Below are positions 1-7,464 of a stretch of DNA of 15,656 bases, piece after piece; the first letter of the stretch is position 1, and each line of letters opens with the position of its first letter. Source of the stretch: Chitinophagaceae bacterium. GTDB taxonomy: Bacteria > Bacteroidota > Bacteroidia > Chitinophagales > Chitinophagaceae. A program made the translations under genes and the position numbers. The notes beneath the pieces were generated by a model. That model saw only the letters and a list, made by a program, of their open reading frames with translations, ran no database searches and was not told the DNA's origin. The DNA lies in the NCBI GenBank assembly GCA_025362915.1, contig JANYEU010000121.1, positions 1 through 15,656 of the forward strand. Direction: 5' to 3'.

Positions 1-439
1 AGAAGTGCCTGCCGAACTCGCCCAACAACTAAAGCCCAATAACAAAAAGAGTTTTAGGGTGAAGATCACGTTGGACGAGGCATCTTTTGAAGGGGTAGCC
101 ATGATACCAATGGGGGAAGGGGCTTTTATTATGGCCATCAATGCAACCATGCGCAAAGCCATCCGCAAACAAAAAGGGGATAACGTAGACGTAACTGTTG
201 AAATTGATGAGAAAGGATATGAATTGAATGCTGACTTTGTAGCCTGCTTGGAAGATGAACCCAAGGCTTCCGAATTCTTTTATTCTTTACCCAAAGGTCA
301 CCAAAACTATTATAGCAAATGGATAGAGAGTGCAAAGACCATAGAAACTAAAACCAAAAGGATAACTAATAGCATTACTTATTTGTCACGAAGACTTGGT
401 TATACCGAAATGATACGCGGACTGAAAAAGGAGATATGA
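1..439 (+). CDS. DUF1905 / YdeI-OmpD-associated family protein, 5' end outside window
   Basis: This is the 3' part of a small soluble protein joining a DUF1905-type beta domain to a C-terminal YdeI/OmpD-associated (bacteriocin-protection-like) helical segment. The visible part has the family's FEGVAMIPMGEGAFIMAINAT stretch, and near the C-terminus the pattern SLPKGHQNYYSKWIESAKT followed by ETKTKRI, with the W-x-x-SAK and ETK-x-xRI residues typical of YdeI proteins. A GTG lies at position 5, but the frame stays open to the edge and the upstream codon gives Glu. The family usually has some 20-25 residues before this point (ending in IE[VI]P-like sequence), so I read GTG as an internal Val and the gene as truncated by the window. 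The biochemical role of the family is not established. It ends 50 bp from the convergent DUF4249 gene. Confidence 0.8.
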   Translation, partial: EVPAELAQQLKPNNKKSFRVKITLDEASFEGVAMIPMGEGAFIMAINATMRKAIRKQKGDNVDVTVEIDEKGYELNADFVACLEDEPKASEFFYSLPKGHQNYYSKWIESAKTIETKTKRITNSITYLSRRLGYTEMIRGLKKEI

Positions 440-489
440 GATTGTTGTTATTAGATATTACCTCATAACTTATATTGCATAACTTATCA

Positions 490-1284
490 CTAGTTAAACA
501 CCCTCTTCATCCTCTGCACCGTATGCGCACTAAAATATCCCAATGCACCATTGGAAACATTGCTTATAGGATTGGCAGGCGATGTAGGCTGCCCATTAGT
601 AGCGTCTTGACCACTTAATACTTTGAAATATTCGAATGAGGGTTTGTCTATACACTGCATTTCTATTTGTATGCTATCGCCCTTTTGTATATAGGCACTA
701 TCATTAAACAACTGTCGGGATATGTATCTACCATCTGATAAGCGGTCGTTTAAAACAAATATCTGTTTGGAAGGTCTGATATTTATTGTTTCCAGAAAAC
801 GATAGGCATTGTAAACGCCCGCGGGATCCTGAAAGTTGGCTAATGGATTCGTCACACTCCGTCCAAACCCACTATTGGTAAAAAAAGTAATAGAATCCAG
901 TATCACTTGCTTGGGCATAGTAGAGATAGCCGTGTACTCCTGCCCATTTGCTTTTATATATAGATGGTAGGTATGTAACGGACTGCCCAGTGTGGTATTT
1001 GTTTGATAGATACCATTCGGCATTTCAGTCAATACATCCACAATCCCAGTGGAATCATCCGTAATCTTTACGGTTGCCCCAGTAACGGCGGGATATATAT
1101 TATCAGCCGAATAATTAACCGTTTGGGTAAGTTTCACCATATATGGACCTGTCTCATTGGTCACATTTCCTTGAACCACCAATGCTGGTGCGGCATTATT
1201 TAGGTTTACGTTAATAACCTTCTTACAGGCAAGCATGCCAATAAAAAGGACTAATGAAATGGTGTTTCTATTGCGAAGTTTCAT
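490..1284 (-). CDS. DUF4249 family outer-membrane lipoprotein
   Basis: This 264-residue protein begins with a lipoprotein signal: basic start MKLRNRN, hydrophobic core, then a lipobox-like MLAC with Cys20 as the probable lipidation site, followed by KK. After it comes the DUF4249 pattern: a short strand with INVNLNNAAPALVVQGNVTNETGPYMVKLTQTVNY, then a beta-sandwich-like region (roughly residues 35-125). DUF4249 proteins are Bacteroidota lipoproteins regularly encoded next to TonB-dependent receptors. By analogy with SusD they are thought to act with the receptor at the cell surface, but substrate and function are unproven. The ATG follows the receptor's stop codon with no gap (TAA then ATG), which implies translational coupling. 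No Shine-Dalgarno is seen. At 264 residues it is at the short end for the family, but it appears complete. Confidence 0.85.
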   Translation of the reverse strand: MKLRNRNTISLVLFIGMLACKKVINVNLNNAAPALVVQGNVTNETGPYMVKLTQTVNYSADNIYPAVTGATVKITDDSTGIVDVLTEMPNGIYQTNTTLGSPLHTYHLYIKANGQEYTAISTMPKQVILDSITFFTNSGFGRSVTNPLANFQDPAGVYNAYRFLETINIRPSKQIFVLNDRLSDGRYISRQLFNDSAYIQKGDSIQIEMQCIDKPSFEYFKVLSGQDATNGQPTSPANPISNVSNGALGYFSAHTVQRMKRVFN

Positions 1285-3621
1285 TTATAAAAATTTAAAG
1301 TTGTAGGTAACAGAAGGGATTATCTTGAACAAGGTAGTCTGCACCGCTTGTGTCCTGTTGGGATTGTTCGGGTCATCCTGAAAGTTTATGCTGTAGGCAT
1401 TTGCCCTATTGAGTGCATTGTAAATGGAAAAGCTCCAGTTGCTTTCATATTTGGCAGTCTTTTTTCCTTGTAGAGTGGCGGCAAGATCCAGCCTTCTGTA
1501 GCTAGGCATCCTGTAGCCGTTCCTTTCGGTATAATCAAAGTACGTATGTCCGTCAATGTTGTATTTTCCACTCGGAAAAGTAACCGCATTGCCTGTATAG
1601 TAAACAAAAGTGCCAGATAGCGTCCATTTCTTACTTAACTGATAAATGCCCACTATCGATACCTCATGTGTACGGTCTTGTGTGGCATTGTACCAATTAT
1701 TGCTGTTGATACCATCTATCTTCCGCTCTGTCTTGGATAAGGTATAACCCACCCATCCATTAAACTTGCCATACTTTTTCTTCACGAAAAGCTCCAATCC
1801 ATACGCCCTTCCCTTGCCAAATAATAATTGCGACTCTACATTTTCATTTGCCCTCAGCTCTGCCCCATTCTTGTAATCAATCTGGTTTTGCATGTCTTTG
1901 TAATAAATCTCGGTAGAGAACTCATACATATTCTTCTTGAAGTTTTGGTAATACCCCAGTGCAACCTGATCGGCTATTTCCGACTTCACATTGTTGCTGC
2001 TGCCTATCCATAAATCGGTAGGGTTTGCACCGGTGGCATTAGATAATAAATGCAGGTTTTGGATATTGCGTGCATAAGAGAATTTGATTGATTTATTATC
2101 ATTCAACTTATAGCTTGTGGCAAACCTTGGCTCCAGATAAGTATATGTTTTTACGAATGCTCCAGTGCCATAATGGGTGCTGTCCTTGGTGCTTCCATCA
2201 GGATTATAACTATAAAAAGTACCTGGGCCCAATGCACTGAACGATGATAACCTCAGCCCATAGGTAACATTGATATGGCTGGTGGCACTCCACTCGTGAG
2301 ACACATAAGCTGCACTTTCCAAGCTTAATTTCTTTTGCAGTTCAAGGTTATTGATGCTTGATGTGGATGATGCCGTTATTGTTCCTGGTACTATATTATG
2401 GTGTATGATATCCAAACCAAAGTTCAGCCGGTTATCTGCATTTATAAAATACTGAAAGTCTTCTTTCAGGTTCAAATCCCTAATCTTGGAGTTGATATTG
2501 ATGTTGTTTGTACCCGCACTTATCTTGATGTTATAACTATAATTAGAATAAATAAGGGAGGTGTTTGAGAACAGTCGGCTATTGAATACGTGGTTCAATC
2601 GGAGGGTGCCTGTCAGGTTTCCATAATCTATTCCGAAGGCACTGCCAAAACCAAAGTTGTCGCGCCCGGTGTATGCCGATAGATATAACCTGTCCTTACT
2701 ACCCAATTTATAATTTGCCTTCGCATTCAGGTCATAGAAATAAAGCGTGTTCTTATTTAGTGCCGTGTCTTTGGAAAGTTTCAAGAACACATCCGCATAG
2801 GTTCTTCTGGCACTCACCGTAAACGAACCATTATCCTTCACTATCGGTCCTTCTATATTCAATCGCGAAGCAATTAATCCTATCCCACCACTCACGCCAT
2901 ATTTCTGGTTGTTGCCATCGTTCATCTTGATATCTATCACCGATGATAACCGTCCGCCATATTCCGAAGGCATTCCTCCTTTATACACGGTTAAATCCTT
3001 AATGGCATCCGAGTTAAACGTAGAAAAAAAGCCCAGCAAGTGCGATGGGTTATATACCACAGCCTCATCCAGCAATATCAGGTTTTGATCTGCCCCACCA
3101 CCCCGCACATAAAAGCCGCTATTACCCTCGCCGGCGCTTTTGATGCCTGGCAATAATTGTATTGTTTTCAACACATCCTTCTCGCCAAACAATACAGGGA
3201 TATTTTTTATTTCATCGATGGTAAGCTTTTGTACGCCCATGATTGGTCGGGAAATGTTATCACTTTTCTTACGGGAAGTAACAGTTACCTCTTCCAATGT
3301 ATTCGTACTTTTTTCTAAAGAAACCTGTTGGGTGATATTCCTATCAAGCAGAATATCTATTGTGTCAGACGTGTAACTTGAAAAACTGATTACCAACTTA
3401 TAACTACCTGCCGCAGCACTGATGCTGTAAAATCCGTAAGCATTGGTTATGGTTCCCAAGCCGCGTTGCCCTATAAACTGCACATTGGCACCCAGCAATG
3501 TTTCACCGGTGGCCTTATCCCGCACAGAACCATTGACAGTAAACTTATTTTTTGCTGATTGAGAAAAGGTGAAGAGGGGAAACAATAGAAAAAGGAGGTG
3601 AAGTGTCTTTTTATGCCGCAT
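1285..3621 (-). CDS. TonB-dependent receptor with carboxypeptidase-regulatory-like N-domain
   Basis: This 778-residue outer-membrane active transporter is powered by TonB-ExbBD. Residues 1-21 form a Sec signal peptide (MRHKKTLHLLFLLF, cut near FSQ-S). Residues about 27-105 are a CarboxypepD_reg-like domain (VNGSVRDKATGETLLGANVQ, then GTITNAYGFYSI). The plug follows from about 108 to 232, with EEVTVTSRKK, the LLPGI stretch, GFYVRGGGADQNLILLDEA and the plug end YKGGMPSEYGGRLSSVIDIKM. The rest is a 22-strand-type beta barrel ending SVTYNFKFL, a normal outer-membrane C-terminus. No SusD, TonB, FecR or ECF sigma gene accompanies it. The partner is the downstream DUF4249 lipoprotein, which starts directly after the stop codon. 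The substrate cannot be read from sequence. ATG at 3621 is the only start placing a signal peptide first. Confidence 0.93.
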   Translation of the reverse strand: MRHKKTLHLLFLLFPLFTFSQSAKNKFTVNGSVRDKATGETLLGANVQFIGQRGLGTITNAYGFYSISAAAGSYKLVISFSSYTSDTIDILLDRNITQQVSLEKSTNTLEEVTVTSRKKSDNISRPIMGVQKLTIDEIKNIPVLFGEKDVLKTIQLLPGIKSAGEGNSGFYVRGGGADQNLILLDEAVVYNPSHLLGFFSTFNSDAIKDLTVYKGGMPSEYGGRLSSVIDIKMNDGNNQKYGVSGGIGLIASRLNIEGPIVKDNGSFTVSARRTYADVFLKLSKDTALNKNTLYFYDLNAKANYKLGSKDRLYLSAYTGRDNFGFGSAFGIDYGNLTGTLRLNHVFNSRLFSNTSLIYSNYSYNIKISAGTNNININSKIRDLNLKEDFQYFINADNRLNFGLDIIHHNIVPGTITASSTSSINNLELQKKLSLESAAYVSHEWSATSHINVTYGLRLSSFSALGPGTFYSYNPDGSTKDSTHYGTGAFVKTYTYLEPRFATSYKLNDNKSIKFSYARNIQNLHLLSNATGANPTDLWIGSSNNVKSEIADQVALGYYQNFKKNMYEFSTEIYYKDMQNQIDYKNGAELRANENVESQLLFGKGRAYGLELFVKKKYGKFNGWVGYTLSKTERKIDGINSNNWYNATQDRTHEVSIVGIYQLSKKWTLSGTFVYYTGNAVTFPSGKYNIDGHTYFDYTERNGYRMPSYRRLDLAATLQGKKTAKYESNWSFSIYNALNRANAYSINFQDDPNNPNRTQAVQTTLFKIIPSVTYNFKFL

Positions 3622-3657
3622 GGTATAATTTTAATTCGGGGTAAAGCTGCCTGTGGG

Positions 3658-3665
3658 CAAAAATA
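3658..3665 (-). promoter_or_regulatory. candidate -7 promoter element for the TonB receptor operon
   Basis: On the minus strand these bases read TATTTTTG, a full match to the Bacteroidota -7 element TAnnTTTG, 36 bp upstream of the receptor ATG. No good TTTG or TTG lies about 19 bp further upstream, so the assignment rests on one short element in AT-rich DNA. Confidence 0.35.
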
Positions 3666-3690
3666 GCCGTACAAAGCGTACTTCTATGTT

Positions 3691-3711
3691 ACAATAAAAG
3701 CAACTTATTGT
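3691..3711. promoter_or_regulatory. 7-bp inverted repeat upstream of the receptor promoter
   Basis: ACAATAA (3691-3697) and TTATTGT (3705-3711) form perfect inverted arms with a 7-bp spacer, about 25 bp upstream of the candidate receptor -7 element. The position would suit a dimeric regulator site. The arms are AT-rich and could be chance. Confidence 0.25.
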
Positions 3712-3873
3712 TAAACATTGAGCTAAATAAACCATTGATTAAATGATTTGAATGAAAATGGTTGGTATATCTCTTCATGTATTTCTTTATCCTCGCTAAT
3801 GATAGATATAGTATTTTTGGAAACCAACCGCAATTAATATATCCTAATGCTGTCCCGAAGCAGGATGTAGAAC

Positions 3874-3903
3874 TTGTAAATAAAAGAAAAACAGCTAAAT
3901 TTG
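3874..3903 (+). promoter_or_regulatory. Bacteroidota-type promoter for the VapBC-like operon
   Basis: TTG at 3874-3876, a 19-bp spacer, then TAAATTTG at 3896-3903 gives a complete match to the Bacteroidota housekeeping promoter (TTG-N19-TAnnTTTG). The ATG of the antitoxin begins only 5 bp after the -7 element. The transcript should therefore start on or within a few bases of the start codon, making it leaderless or nearly so. Confidence 0.6.
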
Positions 3904-3907
3904 TTTT

Positions 3908-4138
3908 ATGGAAATGAAAGTACAAGTCCCGTTTCAGCAACTTTTGACAATAGTTAAGACACTAACACCTAGTCAGAAAGCAAAATTGCGTGCAGAACTA
4001 TCAGAAGAACAAATGGTGACAAATCAAAATGATGATATAATTGAATATCTTTTGAGTGGTCCTGTTTATGATGCAGAAGACATAAGGTTTATTGAAGAAA
4101 ACAAAAAAAGTATTGCAAAATGGCGGACAAAAAGTTAA
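3908..4138 (+). CDS. VapB-like antitoxin of a PIN-toxin module
   Basis: This 76-residue small protein is encoded directly before a PIN-domain toxin, with a 19-bp overlap (4120-4138), the usual antitoxin-first arrangement. The N-terminal half (VQVPFQQLLTIVKTLTPSQKAKLRAEL) resembles the short predicted-helical antitoxins found with VapC toxins in Bacteroidota. The C-terminal half, acidic then basic (DAEDIRFIEENKKSIAKW), is the sort of tail that wraps a toxin. Its role would be to bind and neutralise the toxin and probably repress the operon. ATG at 3908 and ATG at 3914 are both possible starts. The promoter is so close that 3914 would have a leader of only a few bases and 3908 perhaps none. I assign the function from context and general character, not from a named family motif. 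Confidence 0.72.
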   Translation: MEMKVQVPFQQLLTIVKTLTPSQKAKLRAELSEEQMVTNQNDDIIEYLLSGPVYDAEDIRFIEENKKSIAKWRTKS

Positions 4139-4521
4139 TGGTAGATTCTTCGCTTCTTATTGACTATTTCCGTAAGACTGATAAAAATAATGCAAGATTG
4201 TTGGCTCACTTTCGAACCTACAACATACTTTATATCACAAGCATAACAGAATTTGAAGTATTGAATGGCGCAAAACCTTTTCATCTGGAGTTTTTAAATG
4301 GGATGTTATCAAAGTTTATCGTTCTTGATTTTGACAGCAGGGCAGCAAGACAAGCGGCTGTAATTACAGAACAACTAAAGACCAAACGTAAAAACATTGA
4401 TAAGCCAGACCTATTTATTGCTGCAACTGCCATTGCTAATGGATTACCGTTTGACACATTGAACATCAAACATTTTATTTATATAGACGAATTGTTTATG
4501 TTGAACCAAAAAGATAGTTAA
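4120..4521 (+). CDS. vapC: VapC-type PIN-domain ribonuclease toxin
   Basis: This 133-residue PIN domain protein is expected to be a magnesium-dependent RNase that blocks translation when free of its antitoxin. The acidic pocket residues are visible: Asp9 in MVDSSLLIDYF, Glu46 in TSITEFEVLNGA and Asp97 in KPDLFIAATAIANGLPF. The family's fourth position, Asn115, lies in DTLNIKHF where relatives have T-x-N-x-xHF. Length is normal for VapC (about 130). It starts inside the 3' end of the antitoxin gene, implying coupled translation. It ends 29 bp from the convergent glycosidase-like gene with no obvious hairpin between. All catalytic positions are present, so the toxin looks functional. The precise RNA target cannot be read. 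Confidence 0.88.
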   Translation: MADKKLMVDSSLLIDYFRKTDKNNARLLAHFRTYNILYITSITEFEVLNGAKPFHLEFLNGMLSKFIVLDFDSRAARQAAVITEQLKTKRKNIDKPDLFIAATAIANGLPFDTLNIKHFIYIDELFMLNQKDS

Positions 4522-4550
4522 TCACCCACACTATTACCTCTTATTACTTC

Positions 4551-6704
4551 CTACGGCATCTTCTTCAAACCTTCCCATTGCACCTTCCAGCTACCACCCT
4601 TTGGAATACCAGGGTTTACCTTTTCTGTATCATCATATCCTGCACACATCATGGCAATGGCAGTTAATAGTCCACCATTACTTGGCATATAAATAGGCAA
4701 TCTTTCATCCTTATAGTTATGTCCGCTCACCAAGTAAGTGTTGGTCTTGATATCCATAAACAACGCTTCTATTGCCTTATCTGGTAAGCCCAATCTTGTG
4801 GCAGACATGGCAGTCATCGGGAAATCCCAACCCCAAGTGTCTTCCCATGTCCAGTTTTTCCAAACCCAGTTAAAGGTGTTCAGCATTATCCTTTCATCTA
4901 CCAAAGTTGTTTTAGGCAACATGCCCAACGTTCCCAACACGGAAGGATGATCCGTGGCGTATCTTGGATTGGTGTAAGAATCGGTGGCATTCTCTGTAAA
5001 TAAATACTTGTTATCCTGCACGGTTAATGGTGATAGTTGTTTTAGCACATCATCCCACTTTTTGTTGGGCTCCATGTGCAGTCTTTTTCTCCAATCCTGC
5101 GCAACCGACAATGCCCAATGCCAGTAAGCCAACTCATAAGCTGGGTTGTAGGTATCTTCCGGTTTAAACCTTTCCTGCGCGGCAATAACCCCCTTGCCCA
5201 GAATGTATTTATGTTTTGTAGAATCGTAGTAAGCATACGACGCCATGAAGTCTGCGGTAGCAAATACCAAATCCTTATAGCGTTGCAGTGTAGCATCATC
5301 CTGTTTATCGCGGTAGCAAAGCTCTGCAAAATAGATGATGTGCGGCTGCTGCCACAATAGGAAAGAGCCTACCGACGATGGTGTTTCCCTACCTTCATTG
5401 TCTGTCATCTTTTGCCAACGCACGCCATCAAAGCCCTGCCTTTCCGCAATCTTTTTGGCAGTAGCAATAGATCTTGCATACCACGACATACTCTTTTCCA
5501 ACAAGTCTATCCTTCCCCACAGGGCAAAATGTACGGCGTGCCACCAAATCATTTCCATGTGCGGTCTGCCATACCAACTGTTAAAGGTGAGTCCGGTTTC
5601 TTGTGGCGGATTGTTGCCTGCACATTGTATTTTAGTTAGATATTGCGATAATACCACCCTTCTTTCCAGCTCCATCGCACGCTCATCGGTACTGCCGGAA
5701 AAGTCTATGGCTCCACCACTAGTCCAAAAGTTTTTCCATCGGCTACTATTATTTTCTGCTGTAGAAGAGAAAGAAGGAACGGAAGAAGTGCTTTCATTCT
5801 TATTGAACTGACAGGTAAACTCGAAGTTTTCCTCATTGCCAGCAGGACTAACCACAAAGTAATGCTTCTTCTTTTCGGTGATGGAACCCTTTCCGCTCCA
5901 GCCTAGGTTTGCATAATAAGTGGTGGTATCCAATACATGTTTAATAAGGGCTCCACCCTTAGTTTCCTTCTCAATGGTGGATGTATGTTTTGCCTCATTC
6001 AGCCAATTATCGCCCACATCCCGCCAGCCATCCGTAGGGTAAGGGAAGCGCAACCGTATGGCAATCCTGCCTTCTTTTATCAATGGTGAACTTACCTTTA
6101 CCGCAATGGCATCCTTATCCTGATGGCAATAGGTTGTTACCTTAACAGGAATACTTTCAATGGTGAAGGATGATTTCAACTCCCCATTCCAAGCATTCAG
6201 CGATTGTTGGATGTTTTCTATATCGGCAATGGTGGCAGGCTGTCCATTCTTTTTGGTTATCTCAAAACCAATATTGCCCAATTGAAGCCTGTGCGGATTC
6301 AGCCTGTAATAACCCACCGCTTCCTTGTTGCGTTCCGGTTGTTTTATTTCGATGGCATACTTTCCTTCCTTGCCATTAAAGTGATAGGTTTTTAAAACCT
6401 CATCATATTTATAATCGTTCACATTCGGAAAGCTATGCCATCCCCATTCAGATTCAGTACCCAACGGAACACCTTTGGCATATACATCGGGGAAGGTTTG
6501 CAAACCGGTGATATCGGCAGTAAAAGCAAACGAACCGTTGCCTACAGAGAGGGAAGATAACGTATCAAGCTGGGTGATGGCAATGATATGTCTTTCCACC
6601 AAGGCCTTTCTATCAATGGTGCCCACCGCAACGTTTTGCGCAACAGACAAGTTGTACAAAACACAGGAAAGCAGCAGGATAAAAATACGGTTATACCTAT
6701 TCAT
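4551..6704 (-). CDS. secreted six-hairpin glycoside hydrolase-like protein
   Basis: This 717-residue protein has a Sec signal peptide (MNRYNRIFILLLSCVLYNLSVAQ, cut near residue 22). Residues about 30-310 look like an N-terminal beta-sandwich (SVGNGSFAFTADITGLQTFP early on, typical of GH65/GH95-like folds). Residues about 340-690 are rich in Trp and Tyr and look like an (alpha/alpha)6 barrel: PHMEMIWWHAVHFALWGR, WQQPHIIYFAELCYR, EDTYNPAYELAYWHWAL and WEDTWGWDFPMTA. Glu384 (HMEM), Glu516/Asp517 (EDTYNP) and Glu621/Asp622 (WEDTW) are candidates for acid/base residues by motif position only. The likely role is hydrolysis of a glycan in the periplasm or outside the cell, substrate unknown. It stands alone, with no SusCD pair, sulfatase or regulator beside it. 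The family assignment is by general resemblance and could be another six-hairpin clan member. Confidence 0.65.
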   Translation of the reverse strand: MNRYNRIFILLLSCVLYNLSVAQNVAVGTIDRKALVERHIIAITQLDTLSSLSVGNGSFAFTADITGLQTFPDVYAKGVPLGTESEWGWHSFPNVNDYKYDEVLKTYHFNGKEGKYAIEIKQPERNKEAVGYYRLNPHRLQLGNIGFEITKKNGQPATIADIENIQQSLNAWNGELKSSFTIESIPVKVTTYCHQDKDAIAVKVSSPLIKEGRIAIRLRFPYPTDGWRDVGDNWLNEAKHTSTIEKETKGGALIKHVLDTTTYYANLGWSGKGSITEKKKHYFVVSPAGNEENFEFTCQFNKNESTSSVPSFSSTAENNSSRWKNFWTSGGAIDFSGSTDERAMELERRVVLSQYLTKIQCAGNNPPQETGLTFNSWYGRPHMEMIWWHAVHFALWGRIDLLEKSMSWYARSIATAKKIAERQGFDGVRWQKMTDNEGRETPSSVGSFLLWQQPHIIYFAELCYRDKQDDATLQRYKDLVFATADFMASYAYYDSTKHKYILGKGVIAAQERFKPEDTYNPAYELAYWHWALSVAQDWRKRLHMEPNKKWDDVLKQLSPLTVQDNKYLFTENATDSYTNPRYATDHPSVLGTLGMLPKTTLVDERIMLNTFNWVWKNWTWEDTWGWDFPMTAMSATRLGLPDKAIEALFMDIKTNTYLVSGHNYKDERLPIYMPSNGGLLTAIAMMCAGYDDTEKVNPGIPKGGSWKVQWEGLKKMP

Positions 6705-6785
6705 TTTTGTCAGTTAATTGTTGAAGGGAGATTAGTTGTATTGCAATCATGGTTGTTGTTAACAAGCACCGTGAACTATAAGGAA

Positions 6786-6793
6786 CAAAACTA
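6786..6793 (-). promoter_or_regulatory. candidate -7 promoter element for the glycosidase-like gene
   Basis: The minus strand reads TAGTTTTG, a match to TAnnTTTG, 81 bp upstream of the ATG at 6704. The expected -33 TTG is not present at the right distance, so this is a moderate call. Confidence 0.35.
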
Positions 6794-6873
6794 GTATTGA
6801 AGCCTTTGTAACTGTTATGTTCTGTCCTGATGGGAAAGAAGGGATTAGAAGAGGCTTGTAAGTTTAAGCTGTA

Positions 6874-7335
6874 TTATATCCTTTTTAATTTCATTTTATT
6901 TGTAGCCCAAAGCCAAACTACCAATAATGAGATGTCTATATTGAGAAATAAGCGTAAGAAATATACAGAAATTGTTTTTTCAAACCAATCATAGGTAAAA
7001 CTTCCTTCTCTGCAAAAAGCAACAATCAAAGCATATATTGATATTGTCAAGGAAATTAAAATGACATATTTTAATGAGATTAATAAAGCATTTTGTTTTT
7101 CTGTAATAATTTCTTTACCTGCAAATCCTCCAAAAAAATATGTAAGTCCAAATAAAAGTGTCAGCATAACTAATACATGTACATTTATGATTGCTTCTAT
7201 GAAAAATAAAATGCCATTTGCAATATCACCTTTAGTTTCTCCTATTAGAAGTAAGATTGTTAGAATTATCAACAATATTGCAGTCGCCATCATAGTTTTA
7301 ATTCTGGCAAATTTCTTTATTTCTAGCTCTGTCAT
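6874..7335 (-). CDS. small integral membrane protein of unknown function, four predicted helices
   Basis: I do not recognise the family of this 153-residue protein. Four hydrophobic stretches are clear: about residues 15-31 (MMATAILLIILTILLLI), 47-68 (INVHVLVMLTLLFGLTYFF), 85-107 (LLISLKYVILISLTISIYAL) and 125-147 (FLRLFLNIDISLLVVWLWAT). The loops are short, the N-terminus is basic after MTELEIKKFARIK, and the C-terminal tail is NKMKLKRI. No Cys pair, His cluster or ATPase motif is present. The gene looks more AT-rich than its neighbours and stands alone on its strand between a glycosidase-like gene and the repeat region. The hydrophobic pattern and clean stop make it a believable gene, although a function cannot be assigned. 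No promoter match was found upstream. Confidence 0.6.
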   Translation of the reverse strand: MTELEIKKFARIKTMMATAILLIILTILLLIGETKGDIANGILFFIEAIINVHVLVMLTLLFGLTYFFGGFAGKEIITEKQNALLISLKYVILISLTISIYALIVAFCREGSFTYDWFEKTISVYFLRLFLNIDISLLVVWLWATNKMKLKRI

Positions 7336-7464
7336 TTATATTATTATTAATTTATTACACTTAATTCTTTCCCTATCCATTGTAGATGTTGTATTTCAGG
7401 TATAGTCTCCATCCAAAAGCCTAAGGGAATAGTTTATTTCATCTTCAAAATACGCTTCTGCCAC

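Noticed and set aside
464..487. 10-bp direct repeat CATAACTTAT twice between convergent genes
   Set aside because: It is short, AT-rich and isolated, has no inverted partner, and is likely chance.
3730..3763. Inverted 7-mers AACCATT / AATGGTT with a 20-bp gap
   Set aside because: The arms are short with a long loop in AT-rich DNA, and the position does not fit either promoter.
3689..3940. 83-residue ORF on the minus strand upstream of the TonB receptor
   Set aside because: It overlaps both candidate promoters and the antitoxin start, has no recognisable motif, and reads like chance AT-rich sequence.
5335..5811. 158-residue plus-strand ORF opposite the glycosidase-like gene
   Set aside because: It is a shadow of the longer, motif-bearing minus-strand gene, with Cys/His-rich composition typical of antisense translation.
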